The notes: generated by a model not told the origin, from the letters alone. 64,000 nt of DNA from Paenibacillus terrigena DSM 21567 (GCF_000374845.1 NZ_KB895413.1:744001-808000); one strand, 5' to 3'; shown: positions 24,889 through 34,020, numbered from the stretch's first letter. Numbers and translations: made by a program.

Positions 24889-25668
24889 ATGATTGATATA
24901 CATACGCACATACTCCCTGGAGTAGATGATGGGGCAGCGAATTGGAACGATGCGATGAATATGGCTAGAGCGGCTGTAGCAGAAGGCATAACGACGATCA
25001 TTGCAACGCCACATCATGCAAATGGAAGATACACGAATACCGCATCGGGAGTCGTAGAGCACGTAAGTCATATGAACGAGCAGTTCAAAGTCATGGGCGT
25101 GCCTCTTACGATTCGCTCAGGACAAGAAATTCGGTTACATAGGGATCTATTAGATGCTTGGTTTAGAAAGGAATTACTTCCACTGGCCGAATCACGTTAT
25201 GTGCTGATTGAGTTGCCTTCCTCAAGCATTCCGAAGGAGCTGGTTGAGTTGATCCATGAGCTAAACATCATGCAGCTAAAACCCATTATTGCTCATCCTG
25301 AACGAAATGCGGAAATTGTGAGGTATCCAGATCGACTGGCGCAGCTGATTGAAGTAGGCGCATACGCACAGGTGACAACACATTCATTACTTGGTGGCTT
25401 TGGAAGACAAATTGAGAAAACGGCTTGGCTACTTTGCAGAAGAGGCCTTATTCATATCGTTTCTTCGGATGCCCATCATGTGGAACGTAGAGGATTTCGA
25501 TTGCGTGAAGCCTACGAAGTTATTCGTAAGCGTATGGGGCAGCCATGGGAGAAGTATTTTCTAAATAATGCGCAGTGTATTATTGAAGACTTGCCTTTTG
25601 AGAGCAAGCCAGAGGAAGAACCTTTTTCGGAAGGGATCATGCAACGAATACGTTCCTATTTTCGATAG
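24889..25668 (+). CDS. CpsB/CapC-family protein-tyrosine phosphatase (YwqE-like)
   Basis: A 259-residue Mn-dependent PHP-fold phosphatase that dephosphorylates the bacterial tyrosine kinase of capsule and exopolysaccharide systems. The metal-binding opening MIDIHTHILPGVDDG (His5, His7), the ATPHH block, AHPERN and the closing SSDAHHVE are all present. AGGAAGTG precedes ATG. It heads the exopolysaccharide locus but is separated from the kinase gene by ~2 kb that includes an AT-rich spacer and a gene of unknown function. Confidence 0.92.
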   Translation: MIDIHTHILPGVDDGAANWNDAMNMARAAVAEGITTIIATPHHANGRYTNTASGVVEHVSHMNEQFKVMGVPLTIRSGQEIRLHRDLLDAWFRKELLPLAESRYVLIELPSSSIPKELVELIHELNIMQLKPIIAHPERNAEIVRYPDRLAQLIEVGAYAQVTTHSLLGGFGRQIEKTAWLLCRRGLIHIVSSDAHHVERRGFRLREAYEVIRKRMGQPWEKYFLNNAQCIIEDLPFESKPEEEPFSEGIMQRIRSYFR

Positions 25669-25747
25669 GTATAGGACGGCTGCACTGCTTTAAATGGATA
25701 AATTGGGAATAGAGTAACGATAGGATAGCCGTTTTATATTACTGAAG

Positions 25748-25783
25748 TTGCGAATTTATCCTGGTTTTTGCGCAATTATCCTG
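25748..25783 (+). repeat. Two 16-bp direct repeats with 20-bp period
   Basis: TTGCGAATTTATCCTG and TTGCGCAATTATCCTG match at 14 of 16 positions and are spaced exactly 20 bases start to start, two turns of the helix. They sit in the gap after the phosphatase gene, upstream of the main exopolysaccharide genes. Tandem sites of this spacing are typical of dimeric response regulators. Confidence 0.5.
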
Positions 25784-25854
25784 AATCGTGATCCATTGGT
25801 AAGGAAGTGTGACTAAGAAAACAGAAATTACAGGATTTTAATGAAAATTTGTAA

Positions 25855-25897
25855 CCCAAGCACCTCCATGATCTCATGGAAAAGCTTGGTTTTTTTA
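25855..25897 (+). terminator. Intrinsic terminator after the phosphatase transcript
   Basis: CCAAGC pairs with GCTTGG around an inner CCATG/CATGG pairing, followed by eight Ts. The phosphatase gene therefore seems to be its own transcription unit. Confidence 0.75.
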
Positions 25898-26458
25898 TTT
25901 TTCTGAAATAGTTAAGCGTTTTCATAAAGTTTTTTTAATCAATATGTTGTTGCAAAATTTGTCGAAATTTACTTTTTGTCCTGTTTTTATAGGACGGTGA
26001 CCAATAGTCCCTAGTTCCGAACAAAATGAGAGGAATTTTCTGTACATATTCAAAAATATTCTATCTGATTCATAGACGAAATCCCTTATCCCATAAGGGA
26101 ACGATGTGGTAATTCGCTACCCACAAATAAATCCCAAAACAGCAATAATCATTCAACTTAAAAACCGGATTTTTATGACAAAATTCTAAGTTTTGGTACT
26201 GGATCGGTGAAAATAATGTTAGTTTTTTAAATAAATTAGGAGCGCTTAACCATGTCTTTATCCCCTCAAGAAAAGTTACCATTTGTGGCATACTAGTAAT
26301 CAAAGGATATTCAATCTTGGCATCATCCTAACTAAAGTTGTTTACAAAATTGTAATAATTAAAGGTTTGCTACGATTTAGCGTGGTAGAACTGAATAGTG
26401 AATCTCCATTATTCAATGTAAATGAACGTATAACTGGATGAATGGAGGAAGTAAAGCG
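25898..26458. other. AT-rich spacer before the main exopolysaccharide operon
   Basis: No credible gene. It contains a perfect hairpin TCCCTTAT-CCC-ATAAGGGA at 26082-26100, a small GTCCT/AGGAC hairpin near 25978, and a 14-codon ORF with a ribosome site at 26252-26296. An inverted repeat TTACAA-AA-TTGTAA lies at 26342-26355. Length and composition suggest a regulatory region; I could not place a convincing promoter. Confidence 0.4.
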
Positions 26459-26761
26459 ATGAATGGTTCGGATCGGGAGCAGAAGCGAGTAAGGCTGAAG
26501 CAATTTTTGAAGATACTATCCGAAGATCCTTCTCTACGAAATCAAAATGGACAAAAAGATATGAGACCGTTATCAGAGCTTCTAATGGTCTCAGGCTATC
26601 GGCAATGCGATGATTCGATTGATATGGCTCAATTGTTATCCTTGCTGCTAAGAAAGATAGGACATGCATCCGGATCAGAAGATATGATGGAGTACATCAT
26701 GCGTGGTGGAAAGGTCGAAGACTTCATGAATAATGAGACATCGTCACGATTTCAGGGATAG
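26459..26761 (+). CDS. Small hypothetical protein at the head of the exopolysaccharide operon
   Basis: A 100-residue hydrophilic protein with no signal or membrane segment. I start at ATG 26459, about ten bases after GGAGGA; an upstream in-frame ATG at 26438 lacks such a site. It looks helical, with RVRLKQFLKILSEDP and MAQLLSLLLRKIG segments. I do not recognise a family. A hairpin with a T-run lies 82 bases downstream, so most transcripts may stop before the Wzz gene. A regulatory role in the locus is possible but unsupported. Confidence 0.6.
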   Translation: MNGSDREQKRVRLKQFLKILSEDPSLRNQNGQKDMRPLSELLMVSGYRQCDDSIDMAQLLSLLLRKIGHASGSEDMMEYIMRGGKVEDFMNNETSSRFQG

Positions 26762-26842
26762 CTTGTACCAATAGATTTGAATCATCCGGTGTAACTATGC
26801 CTGAAAGTACGCGAAATGAATAAAGTTGTGCACTTGCAATTC

Positions 26843-26876
26843 AAAACGAATGATTATCATAAAGTCGTTCGTTTTT
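26843..26876 (+). terminator. Candidate terminator after the 100-residue protein gene
   Basis: AAAACGAA pairs with TTCGTTTT across a 17-base loop, with the T-run overlapping the second arm. Confidence 0.55.
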
Positions 26877-26999
26877 ACGGATAAATCACACCTAAAAGGT
26901 CGCGTTTTGAATAATATAATAAAAATAGTAATTCAAAAAGAACTATTATCTTATCTGACTTATATGAGACATTACCTAACTAGCAACGGAGGGAACCAT

Positions 27000-27752
27000 T
27001 TGGAACTGAAACAATATTGGTTAATTGTCAAAAGAAGGATGTTATTGATCGCATTGATTATCGCAGTAAGCTGCTTATCGATCGGGATCTACTCCAATTA
27101 TTTCATCACGCCACAATATGAAGCTTCTGCGAAGTTAATTGTCAATCAGTACAAGGACAGCGGTTCATTGTTACCGAGCATAGATCTTGGATCCATAAAT
27201 TCAACAATTGGACTGATCAAAACATATAAAGAAATCATTAAAACACCGCGAATGATGAAAATTGTCGTCAAAGAGTATCCTGATTTAGATGTGACCTATG
27301 GTGAGCTTATCGGAAAAGTCAGTGTAAGCTCCGTGAATGAAACGCAAGTCATGTCCATATCCGTCCGGGATGATTCCTATGCGAAGGCAGCCAATATTGC
27401 CAATGCGGTTGCCGTCGTTTTCCAGAAGACGATTCCTAGTTTGATGAAGGTGGACAATGTTTCTGTTCTGGATAAAGCCGACCCACAAGAAATGCACAAT
27501 CCGGTTGCTCCAAATCCAAAGATGAATATTGCTGTTGCCTTCATGCTGGCTTTGATGCTCGGCGTAGGTATTGCATTCCTGCTCGATTACTTGGATGACA
27601 CGATCAAGACGGAAGAAGATATTGAGAATGTGTTAGGGATGCCGGTATTGACTTCTATACCGAAGTTTACAGCAAGAGATATCGATCAAATTCATAAGGA
27701 ACCGCTAACGCCAACAGTTGGGAGGGATGTAAATGTCTCGCTTGATGCCTAA
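27000..27752 (+). CDS. Wzz/YveK-type chain-length and kinase-activator protein
   Basis: A 250-residue membrane protein with TM1 at ~13-34 and TM2 at ~175-197, the co-polymerase topology of CapA/CpsC/YwqC. It sets polysaccharide chain length and activates the partner tyrosine kinase through its cytoplasmic C-terminus. I start at TTG 27000, six bases after GGAGGG; the frame is open to 26826 but that part lies in non-coding-looking, AT-rich DNA. The usual NPxxP-like segment is AHNPVAPNPKM-type just before TM2. The kinase gene overlaps by 20 nt. Confidence 0.9.
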   Translation: MELKQYWLIVKRRMLLIALIIAVSCLSIGIYSNYFITPQYEASAKLIVNQYKDSGSLLPSIDLGSINSTIGLIKTYKEIIKTPRMMKIVVKEYPDLDVTYGELIGKVSVSSVNETQVMSISVRDDSYAKAANIANAVAVVFQKTIPSLMKVDNVSVLDKADPQEMHNPVAPNPKMNIAVAFMLALMLGVGIAFLLDYLDDTIKTEEDIENVLGMPVLTSIPKFTARDIDQIHKEPLTPTVGRDVNVSLDA

Positions 27753-28416
27753 AAAACTCATTACGGAAAGCAATCCGAAATCACCGATCTCTGAAGGGTA
27801 TCGGATGCTGCGAACAAACATCGAATTCTCGACGATCGACCAGAAACTACAAGTCATCATGGTAACCTCATCCAAGCCAAATGAAGGAAAGAGCACGACC
27901 TGCGCGAATATGGCGGTTGCTTTTGCTCAAGCGAACAAACGTGTACTCCTGATCGATGCAGATTTAAGAAAACCATCTCAACATCATATCTTCGGTACAT
28001 CGAATCGGATCGGATTAACGTCGGCTTTGTTTAAGCAGAAATTGCTACAGGAAGTGATTCAGTCTACGAATACGCAGAACCTATCTATTATTCATGCTGG
28101 GCCTACACCGCCTAACCCATCAGAGTTACTCTCATCCATGCATATGGCTGATCTGCTAGCAACGATAAGAGAATTGTTCGATGTCATTATCATCGATACG
28201 CCACCGATTTTGTCCGTCACAGACGCTCAAATTGTAGCTACCTATAGTGATGGAGTCGTGCTTGTCGTTGATTCGGGAACCGTGAAGAAAGATATAGCCT
28301 TGAAAGCAAAGGCTTCTCTAGAGCACGTGAACGCCAAGATTATTGGTGCTGTCCTCAATAACATTAATCGAAATCAATCAGATTCCTATTCTTATTCCTA
28401 CTATTACGGAGAATGA
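27733..28416 (+). CDS. Bacterial tyrosine kinase (CpsD/CapB/YwqD family)
   Basis: A 227-residue cytoplasmic BY-kinase that controls polysaccharide assembly through autophosphorylation. Walker A is SSKPNEGKST (46-55), Walker A' VLLIDADLRKP (~73-83), Walker B IIIDTPP (~153). The C-terminal tyrosine cluster is QSDSYSYSYYYGE with five Tyr at 219, 221, 223, 224 and 225. GGAGGG is six bases before the ATG, within the Wzz gene. The Wzz partner upstream and the PHP phosphatase at 24889 complete the cycle. Confidence 0.93.
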   Translation: MSRLMPKKLITESNPKSPISEGYRMLRTNIEFSTIDQKLQVIMVTSSKPNEGKSTTCANMAVAFAQANKRVLLIDADLRKPSQHHIFGTSNRIGLTSALFKQKLLQEVIQSTNTQNLSIIHAGPTPPNPSELLSSMHMADLLATIRELFDVIIIDTPPILSVTDAQIVATYSDGVVLVVDSGTVKKDIALKAKASLEHVNAKIIGAVLNNINRNQSDSYSYSYYYGE

Positions 28417-28477
28417 AAAGACGAATAGTCTGATTCTATTATCTAAAAAGCAAAGAATGAAGAAGGTAATGTCTCCT

Positions 28478-28576
28478 GCACCTCTATCACCGGAGGCACT
28501 CGGTCACACTGTGGGTCAACTGACCTTAGACGCTCGTCGTCAAGGGTGTGATGTGAGGTAGGGTTCAATGCCCTTG
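28478..28576 (+). ncRNA. Candidate EAR (eps-associated RNA) antitermination element
   Basis: A compact structured stretch lies just after the BY-kinase gene. ACCTC-ATCAC at 28480-28490 can pair with GTGAT-GAGGT at 28548-28559. Inside are GGTCA/TGACC, GACG-CTCGT-CGTC and TCACAC/GTGTGA (possible pseudoknot); AGGG/CCCTT follows. In Bacillales the EAR element sits within exopolysaccharide operons between the kinase gene and the glycosyltransferases and lets RNA polymerase read through downstream terminators. Position, size and nested pairing fit; I identify it by these features, not by a model search. Confidence 0.62.
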
Positions 28577-28588
28577 TTTTTAGTAACA

Positions 28589-28656
28589 CCTCGGATTTGG
28601 TATCTGAAAGTCCGAGCTATGCTTTCCATCGTAAGGAGGGCATAGCTCGCATTTTT
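28589..28656 (+). terminator. Overlapping hairpins in the operon, the second a terminator
   Basis: CTCGGATTT can pair with AAAGTCCGAG, and GAGCTATGC (28614-28622) with GCATAGCTC (28640-28648) followed by GCATTTTTA. The two hairpins share the bases GAG, so they exclude each other in part. An intrinsic stop within the operon directly after the EAR candidate makes sense if the element provides read-through. Confidence 0.6.
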
Positions 28657-28705
28657 AGCATCGCGTTACAATGCGAATAAAAAAAATAGGATAGGGTGAT
28701 TCCAA

Positions 28706-29608
28706 ATGAAAAAAGTAAAAAAAGCCATTATCCCCGCTGCAGGACTAGGTACTCGTTTTTTACCAGCAACGAAAGCGATGCCCAAAGAGATGCTTCCCAT
28801 CGTCGATAAGCCAACCATCCAGTATATCGTGGAGGAAGCGATTGAATCTGGCGTCGAAGATATCATCGTTGTAACAGGTAAAGGTAAACGGGCGATTGAA
28901 GACCATTTTGATATCGCATTTGAGTTAGAACACACGTTAGAGGAAAAAGGAAAACTAGACATTTTGGAGAAAGTGCGTAAGTCGTCCAATGTAAATCTTC
29001 ATTATATTCGGCAAAAAGAGCCTAAAGGTCTTGGACACGCCGTGTGGTGTGCACGTAATTTTATCGGAAACGAGCCGTTCGCCGTACTGCTTGGAGATGA
29101 TATCGTCGAAGCAGATGTCCCATGCACGAGGCAGCTGATTGAACAATATGAGCGTACGGGACGTTCAGTCATTGGTGTTCAGACGGTAGGGGCAGATCAA
29201 ACGCATCGTTATGGAATCGTAGATCCAGGTGAGAGAATGGCTAACCTCTACCAGGTTAATCGTTTCGTAGAGAAGCCGCCGCAAGGACAAGCCCCTTCGA
29301 ATCTAGCGATTATGGGACGATATGTTCTGACACCTGACATATTTGAATATCTGGGCAGGCACGAGCTTGGTGCGGGCGGTGAGATTCAACTTACGGATGC
29401 GATCCAGAGATTAAACGTGGATCAAGGGGTGTATGCTTATGATTTCCAAGGGATTCGTTATGATGTGGGAGAGAAAATCGGGTTTATTATGACGTCGATC
29501 GACTTTGCGCTTCGGAATAATGAGCTTAGACCGCAACTCATGGCGGGGCTCGAGGAGATCATGGAGCGTGAGCTTAGTAAGGCATTAATGACGGGAGGGA
29601 GAGTTTAA
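28706..29608 (+). CDS. galU: UTP-glucose-1-phosphate uridylyltransferase
   Basis: A 300-residue cytoplasmic nucleotidyltransferase making UDP-glucose. The start [27 protein letters not shown] is the family signature; further conserved parts are [14 protein letters not shown] and FVEKPP. It supplies the donor for glucose transfer and the substrate of the UDP-glucose dehydrogenase at 41629. It is the first enzyme gene after the EAR candidate and lies 2 nt before the next gene. Equivalent to GtaB of B. subtilis. Confidence 0.95.
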   Translation: MKKVKKAIIPAAGLGTRFLPATKAMPKEMLPIVDKPTIQYIVEEAIESGVEDIIVVTGKGKRAIEDHFDIAFELEHTLEEKGKLDILEKVRKSSNVNLHYIRQKEPKGLGHAVWCARNFIGNEPFAVLLGDDIVEADVPCTRQLIEQYERTGRSVIGVQTVGADQTHRYGIVDPGERMANLYQVNRFVEKPPQGQAPSNLAIMGRYVLTPDIFEYLGRHELGAGGEIQLTDAIQRLNVDQGVYAYDFQGIRYDVGEKIGFIMTSIDFALRNNELRPQLMAGLEEIMERELSKALMTGGRV

Positions 29609-29610
29609 GG

Positions 29611-30300
29611 ATGAGGTATTCACAATATCGGGAAGAAGCGATTGTAGGCATTGTGGATTATTATTCAAATACAAGAACGAGAGAAGAGGGGATGAATTTA
29701 TATTCGGTTCTTAAGCGGACCATTGATATCATCGGTTCATTGGCGGGGTTAATTCTACTAAGCCCACTGCTTCTGCTAGTCGCTTTACTTATCAAATTGG
29801 AGGATCCATCAGGGTCAGTCCTTTTCTATCAGACGAGAGTAGGGAAGAATGAGAGACTATTCCGGATGTACAAGCTCCGTTCCATGTATACCGATGCGGA
29901 AGATAAGTTGAAGGATCTACTCGATAAGAACGAGATCAGTGGAGCGATGTTCAAGATGAAAGATGACCCGCGCGTGACAAAGGTCGGGAAATTCATACGG
30001 AAAACGAGCATTGATGAGCTTCCGCAATTATTTAATGTTCTTCGGGGGGAAATGTCCTTGGTAGGACCAAGACCACCTCTTAAAAGAGAAGTTACAGAAT
30101 ATACGAGGTATGATAAGCAGCGTTTGTCCGTCACGCCTGGATGCACGGGGCTATGGCAGGTTAGTGGAAGAAGTAATCTGAACTTCAAACAAATGGTTGA
30201 ACTCGATCTAACTTATATTGAGAAAAAATGCATTCTGTTCGACATTCGCATTATGTTGCAGACCGTGAAGACGATGCTTGGTTCCAAAGATGCGTTTTAA
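29611..30300 (+). CDS. Initiating undecaprenyl-phosphate sugar-1-phosphate transferase
   Basis: A 229-residue membrane enzyme of the bacterial sugar transferase family (WbaP/CpsE/EpsL-type catalytic domain). It puts the first sugar phosphate on the lipid carrier. One hydrophobic re-entrant segment at ~37-60 is followed by the catalytic block KLRSMY, DDPRVTKVGKFIRKTSIDELPQ, LVGPRPP and the closing PGCTGLWQVSGRS. It lacks the extra N-terminal membrane domain of large WbaP enzymes. The exact sugar is glucose or galactose; with GalU next door glucose is likely. An ATG at 29692 is an alternative start. Confidence 0.92.
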   Translation: MRYSQYREEAIVGIVDYYSNTRTREEGMNLYSVLKRTIDIIGSLAGLILLSPLLLLVALLIKLEDPSGSVLFYQTRVGKNERLFRMYKLRSMYTDAEDKLKDLLDKNEISGAMFKMKDDPRVTKVGKFIRKTSIDELPQLFNVLRGEMSLVGPRPPLKREVTEYTRYDKQRLSVTPGCTGLWQVSGRSNLNFKQMVELDLTYIEKKCILFDIRIMLQTVKTMLGSKDAF

Positions 30301-30321
30301 TGAAAAGATGGAGGGGAGATC

Positions 30322-31437
30322 ATGGTAAGAGTCCTTCATGTATCGGAATTTACAAAGGGGGGTATTGAAACCCATCTTAATGAAGTATTGAAGTATCAAT
30401 CGGAGAAACACGATATTTATCTCTTAGCATCGGAACAAAACTCTAACAGCAAAACGTTACAGATTAGTTCAGATCGATTGGAACTGTATCCTTATAAGAG
30501 GAGCCCGCAATATTTCTTCAAAGCGATGCAATCGATTCATCGAAAGATCAATGAAATAAATCCGGATATCGTGCATGTCCATGGAACGTTCGCAGGCTTC
30601 TTCCTGCGGACGTTACTTTTTTTCAAGAAGAAGCGTCCCGTCGTGATTTATTGTGCGCATGGTTGGGCGTTTCTTATGGACACGCAGTCGTGGAAGAGAA
30701 GTGTGTTCGCGAGTGTAGAGAAATTATTGTCGCTGCGGACGGATTTCATTATTAACATTTCAAAACATGAATATCAGATGTCGCTGAACTATGGGTTGTC
30801 TGCCAAGAAATCGGTCGTAGTGTATAACGGCGTATCGAATGCGCCGTCTTCGAATGCATTACCTTTCGATGTGAAGAAAGACAAGATTAATCTACTCTAT
30901 GTAGGTCGCTTCGATCGACAAAAAGGCTTTGATTTGCTGCTTGAAGTGTTTCGTGAGAATCCATTCACAGATGTTAATCTTTATTTAGTAGGCGATACGG
31001 TATTGAAAGATTTTGAATACGATTTTCCAAGTAATGCGGTCAAAATCGGATGGGTAGACAATTCGGAAATCGATCGTTATATGAAAGCCTGTGACGCTGT
31101 CATCGTTCCATCCCGCTGGGAAGGGTTCGGTATCGTTGCGATCGAGGCATTACGGAATAAGAAGCCAGTCATTGCAAGTAATCGTGGCGCACTGCCAGAG
31201 ATTGTACAGCATGGTGTCAATGGATACATCTTTGATTTCGACTACAAAGAAGAGTTGGTTAACATCATTCAGGGGCTATCGAAGAATAAGCTCGAATGGA
31301 TGGGCGAGAACGGTGAGGAAATATTTAATGAGAAATTCCATTCCGATCAGATGAACAAGCAAATCGAGCGACTATACGAGGATGCCTTGAAGAAACAAGG
31401 TGATCGATATTCCGTAACTGTCAAAAAATACGTCTAG
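30322..31437 (+). CDS. Glycosyltransferase, GT-B fold (GT4-like)
   Basis: A 371-residue glycosyltransferase. The N-terminal half shows HVSEFTKGGIETHL and VHVHGTFAG. The C-terminal donor-binding half has LLYVGRFDRQKGFDLLL, VPSRWEGFGIVAIEAL and KPVIASNRGALPEIV, the E-x7-E region of GT4. No membrane segment. GGAGGGG precedes ATG. It adds one sugar of the repeat unit on the cytoplasmic face; donor and linkage are unknown. Confidence 0.9.
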   Translation: MVRVLHVSEFTKGGIETHLNEVLKYQSEKHDIYLLASEQNSNSKTLQISSDRLELYPYKRSPQYFFKAMQSIHRKINEINPDIVHVHGTFAGFFLRTLLFFKKKRPVVIYCAHGWAFLMDTQSWKRSVFASVEKLLSLRTDFIINISKHEYQMSLNYGLSAKKSVVVYNGVSNAPSSNALPFDVKKDKINLLYVGRFDRQKGFDLLLEVFRENPFTDVNLYLVGDTVLKDFEYDFPSNAVKIGWVDNSEIDRYMKACDAVIVPSRWEGFGIVAIEALRNKKPVIASNRGALPEIVQHGVNGYIFDFDYKEELVNIIQGLSKNKLEWMGENGEEIFNEKFHSDQMNKQIERLYEDALKKQGDRYSVTVKKYV

Positions 31438-31456
31438 ATTTACGGGGTTGAAAGAG

Positions 31457-32848
31457 ATGATGAACGTAACCTTACACAGCAATCCTCCGATAAATGAAGA
31501 ACTAGCCGAGCAGAAGCCAGGCAAGGGACAGTACTTTTTGGCGTTTTATCTTGGTATCTTGCTGGTGCTGACTGCCTACCAGGACTTCCCTCTTGTTAAC
31601 AAGATCGGAGAGATTGGCAGATCGCCTATTATCCTGCTGCTTCCTTTGTTTGTTTTTTGTGAGATTGCGATGCTTGCTAAATATAAGCGATTTATGGTTG
31701 CGCCTAAGCTGCAGAAATACTTGTTCGCTTTTATTGTTTATTTAACTTTTATCACCTTAGGATACATTCTTGTTCAATTCATGCAGGGGAGTTATAGCTT
31801 CTGGTCTGAGGGCCTACTCGGTAAAGGGTTTAAGGTCTTAATTTATTTCGCATTAATTCTGCTGTATATCAGGCATATGCAATTGGTGTTCTCCAAAATA
31901 AAAAGCTATAAGCTCCTGTATGCAAGTTTTTTTGCCGCGGTGAGTCTATTGCTCGTGATTATGATTGTTGAATTAGTTACGATGCCTAATGCGATCACCT
32001 TCCTGCACTCAGGGAGTCAGCCCTACTGGAGGGTGAGGCTGCTTACGTCAGAAAGTAGTACGACGGGAACCATTATTGTGGCGTATTCTGCGATTCTAGT
32101 CTATTTGAGCCAATATTTAAAACGTGTTGCCATGATTCTGTCGAACATCTATGTCGCTATTTTTTTTCTATTCTATTTATCGGTTACGGGATCAAAAGGG
32201 TTTCTAATCGTATGTTTATTGACGTTAATTGTAACGATGATGAAATTTATGGATTTCAGGAAGAAGAGAAACTTTATTGTGCTCATCGGCGTGGTGGTAG
32301 CCATGTATATGTTTATTACGTATTTCTCAGCAGGGTTGATCAGCTCATTCAGTAACGATATCGAGAACTATACATCGTCATATACGAGGATGGGAACGAT
32401 TGTTATCGCGATCATAACTGTTTTTCATCACCCGTTCGGGGTGGGAACAGGCGCTTACTTAATGTATTTCGATGACTATTTAAATGACTCGATTAACTTC
32501 ATGAGTAGGTTCTATTACAACACCTTCGGAATAAGCCAGATCAATGCAGGAGAATTGCTCCAATACACGGGAACGGCTAAGAATTTAGGTGTCAAATCAG
32601 GGTTCTTCCAATGGTTTATGTTTGGGGGGATCTTCTCACTATTATTTTTCTATCTGTTAGCCAAAAACTTGATTGTCAAAGTGAAATCGAGCATCATTCT
32701 GTTCTTGGCACTTATTTTCATGCTGCTCTCCTTACTTTTTGTGGCTCTTGAAATTAAATATGAGATCTGGATGTTGTTCGCATTTATCAGTTCTTTTCTA
32801 GGAGAGAAGGAAATAAATCATTCCAATATGTCGGGGGTATCTAAATGA
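31457..32848 (+). CDS. Wzy-like polysaccharide polymerase (O-antigen ligase-like membrane protein)
   Basis: A ~463-residue protein with about ten to eleven hydrophobic segments and a large external loop around residues 330-390. This is the usual profile of Wzy polymerases, which have little sequence conservation. FHHPFGVGTGAYL is reminiscent of the HP-G-G motif of the Wzy_C/O-antigen ligase family. I start at ATG 31457; a TTG at 31448 is also in frame, and the ribosome site (GGGG) favours neither strongly. It joins repeat units outside the membrane after the Wzx flippase (37696). The next gene overlaps by four bases. Confidence 0.82.
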   Translation: MMNVTLHSNPPINEELAEQKPGKGQYFLAFYLGILLVLTAYQDFPLVNKIGEIGRSPIILLLPLFVFCEIAMLAKYKRFMVAPKLQKYLFAFIVYLTFITLGYILVQFMQGSYSFWSEGLLGKGFKVLIYFALILLYIRHMQLVFSKIKSYKLLYASFFAAVSLLLVIMIVELVTMPNAITFLHSGSQPYWRVRLLTSESSTTGTIIVAYSAILVYLSQYLKRVAMILSNIYVAIFFLFYLSVTGSKGFLIVCLLTLIVTMMKFMDFRKKRNFIVLIGVVVAMYMFITYFSAGLISSFSNDIENYTSSYTRMGTIVIAIITVFHHPFGVGTGAYLMYFDDYLNDSINFMSRFYYNTFGISQINAGELLQYTGTAKNLGVKSGFFQWFMFGGIFSLLFFYLLAKNLIVKVKSSIILFLALIFMLLSLLFVALEIKYEIWMLFAFISSFLGEKEINHSNMSGVSK

Positions 32849-34020
32849 AAATACTTGTTGTATGCAGTGATTTTCCTTATCCCGCCGATCATGGCGGCAG
32901 AGTCGATACTTGGGGTCGAATTAAGGTGCTTGCCGAGCTCGGATGGACGATCCATCTTGTCGTATGCGGCAAACAAATGCCTACCCCATCGGATATGAAT
33001 GTGGTCTATCGCTACGTGGAAGATATCAAGCTGTGTGAGCGAAGAAGTAAGCTTAAGGATCTACTCTACCTTGTTCCCATGCAGGTGCAATCGCGAAATG
33101 AGCTGCGATATGTGAATATTGATGAGGATTATGATTATGTGCTGCTGGAAGGCGACTACGTGTATCCCATCCTCAAGAACCCATTAATCAAACATGCGAA
33201 TGCCATTTTGAGAGTTCATAACGATGAAGCGGTGTATTTCAAGGCACTGGCTAGAAGCACAACCAATCGGATTCATAAACTTTATTATCATATGGAGAGC
33301 AGCAAGTTCAGGATGCTGCAGAAGAAAATGCTGAAGAAGGTAGATAAGTATCTATTTATCTCAAATAAGGAGTTTGAAACGTTCCAAACCCTTCATCCTA
33401 CAACAAAAAGCCTATTTCTACCACCTCCTGTCACGAAGGAGACCTTTCTTACGAGCTCATTTGAGAGCAAACATGTTGTATTTATCGGGTCCTTATTTAT
33501 GCCAAATAATCGTGAAGCGATTCAGTGGTATTTGGAACATATTCATCCCTTAATGCTCAAGGAACCCGAGTACAAGTTTATTGTAGCTGGAAATAGTAGA
33601 AAACAAGGTTTGAGCTGGCTTGAAGGTTACGATATGACGAACGTTATCGTGCATGATACGCCAGAAGATCTGGATGACATTTACAAACAGGGATATCTGT
33701 TCGTGAATCCGATGCAGAACGGAGCGGGTGTCAAGCTAAAGACGATCGAAGCGATTCAGAACGGATTGCCTGTCGTCTCGACCTCTATCGGATGCGAGGG
33801 CACTGGACTCGTGGATAACGAGCACATCATGGTCGCTGACAGTCCGGAGGAATTCTATCTAAGAATAAAGCTGCTGTTTGACCATCCGCCAAGAGCGAGA
33901 AAGCTACTAGCGTCGTCACAGCGGTATATTCGCACGCATTATGATCATAAAGAGGTATTGCAACGCTACATCAATTCGCTACATCCACGTTATCATGAAG
34001 CAGGTGCTATGAATGGATAA
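32845..34020 (+). CDS. Glycosyltransferase, GT-B fold (GT4-like)
   Basis: A 391-residue glycosyltransferase that starts inside the stop codon of the polymerase gene (ATGA). The opening ILVVCSDFPYPADHGGRVDTWGR and the middle RVHNDEAVYFKALAR resemble sugar transferases for which mannose or glucose donors are used. The C-terminal domain has VFIGSLFMPNNREAIQWYL and a FVNPMQNGAGVKLKTIEAI donor site, typical of family 4. No membrane segments. The donor cannot be read. Confidence 0.88.
   Translation: MKILVVCSDFPYPADHGGRVDTWGRIKVLAELGWTIHLVVCGKQMPTPSDMNVVYRYVEDIKLCERRSKLKDLLYLVPMQVQSRNELRYVNIDEDYDYVLLEGDYVYPILKNPLIKHANAILRVHNDEAVYFKALARSTTNRIHKLYYHMESSKFRMLQKKMLKKVDKYLFISNKEFETFQTLHPTTKSLFLPPPVTKETFLTSSFESKHVVFIGSLFMPNNREAIQWYLEHIHPLMLKEPEYKFIVAGNSRKQGLSWLEGYDMTNVIVHDTPEDLDDIYKQGYLFVNPMQNGAGVKLKTIEAIQNGLPVVSTSIGCEGTGLVDNEHIMVADSPEEFYLRIKLLFDHPPRARKLLASSQRYIRTHYDHKEVLQRYINSLHPRYHEAGAMNG

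Noticed and set aside
26252-26296. 14-codon ORF preceded by AGGAG
   Set aside because: It could be a leader peptide, but with no downstream attenuator structure and no repeated codons I cannot support it as a gene.
26070-26303. 77-codon minus-strand ORF in the AT-rich spacer
   Set aside because: It runs through the 26082-26100 hairpin, lacks a ribosome site and has a composition typical of random AT-rich DNA.
28343-28561. 72-codon ORF after the tyrosine kinase
   Set aside because: It overlaps the kinase C-terminus in another frame and then the structured EAR-like RNA; the RNA pairing explains the sequence better.
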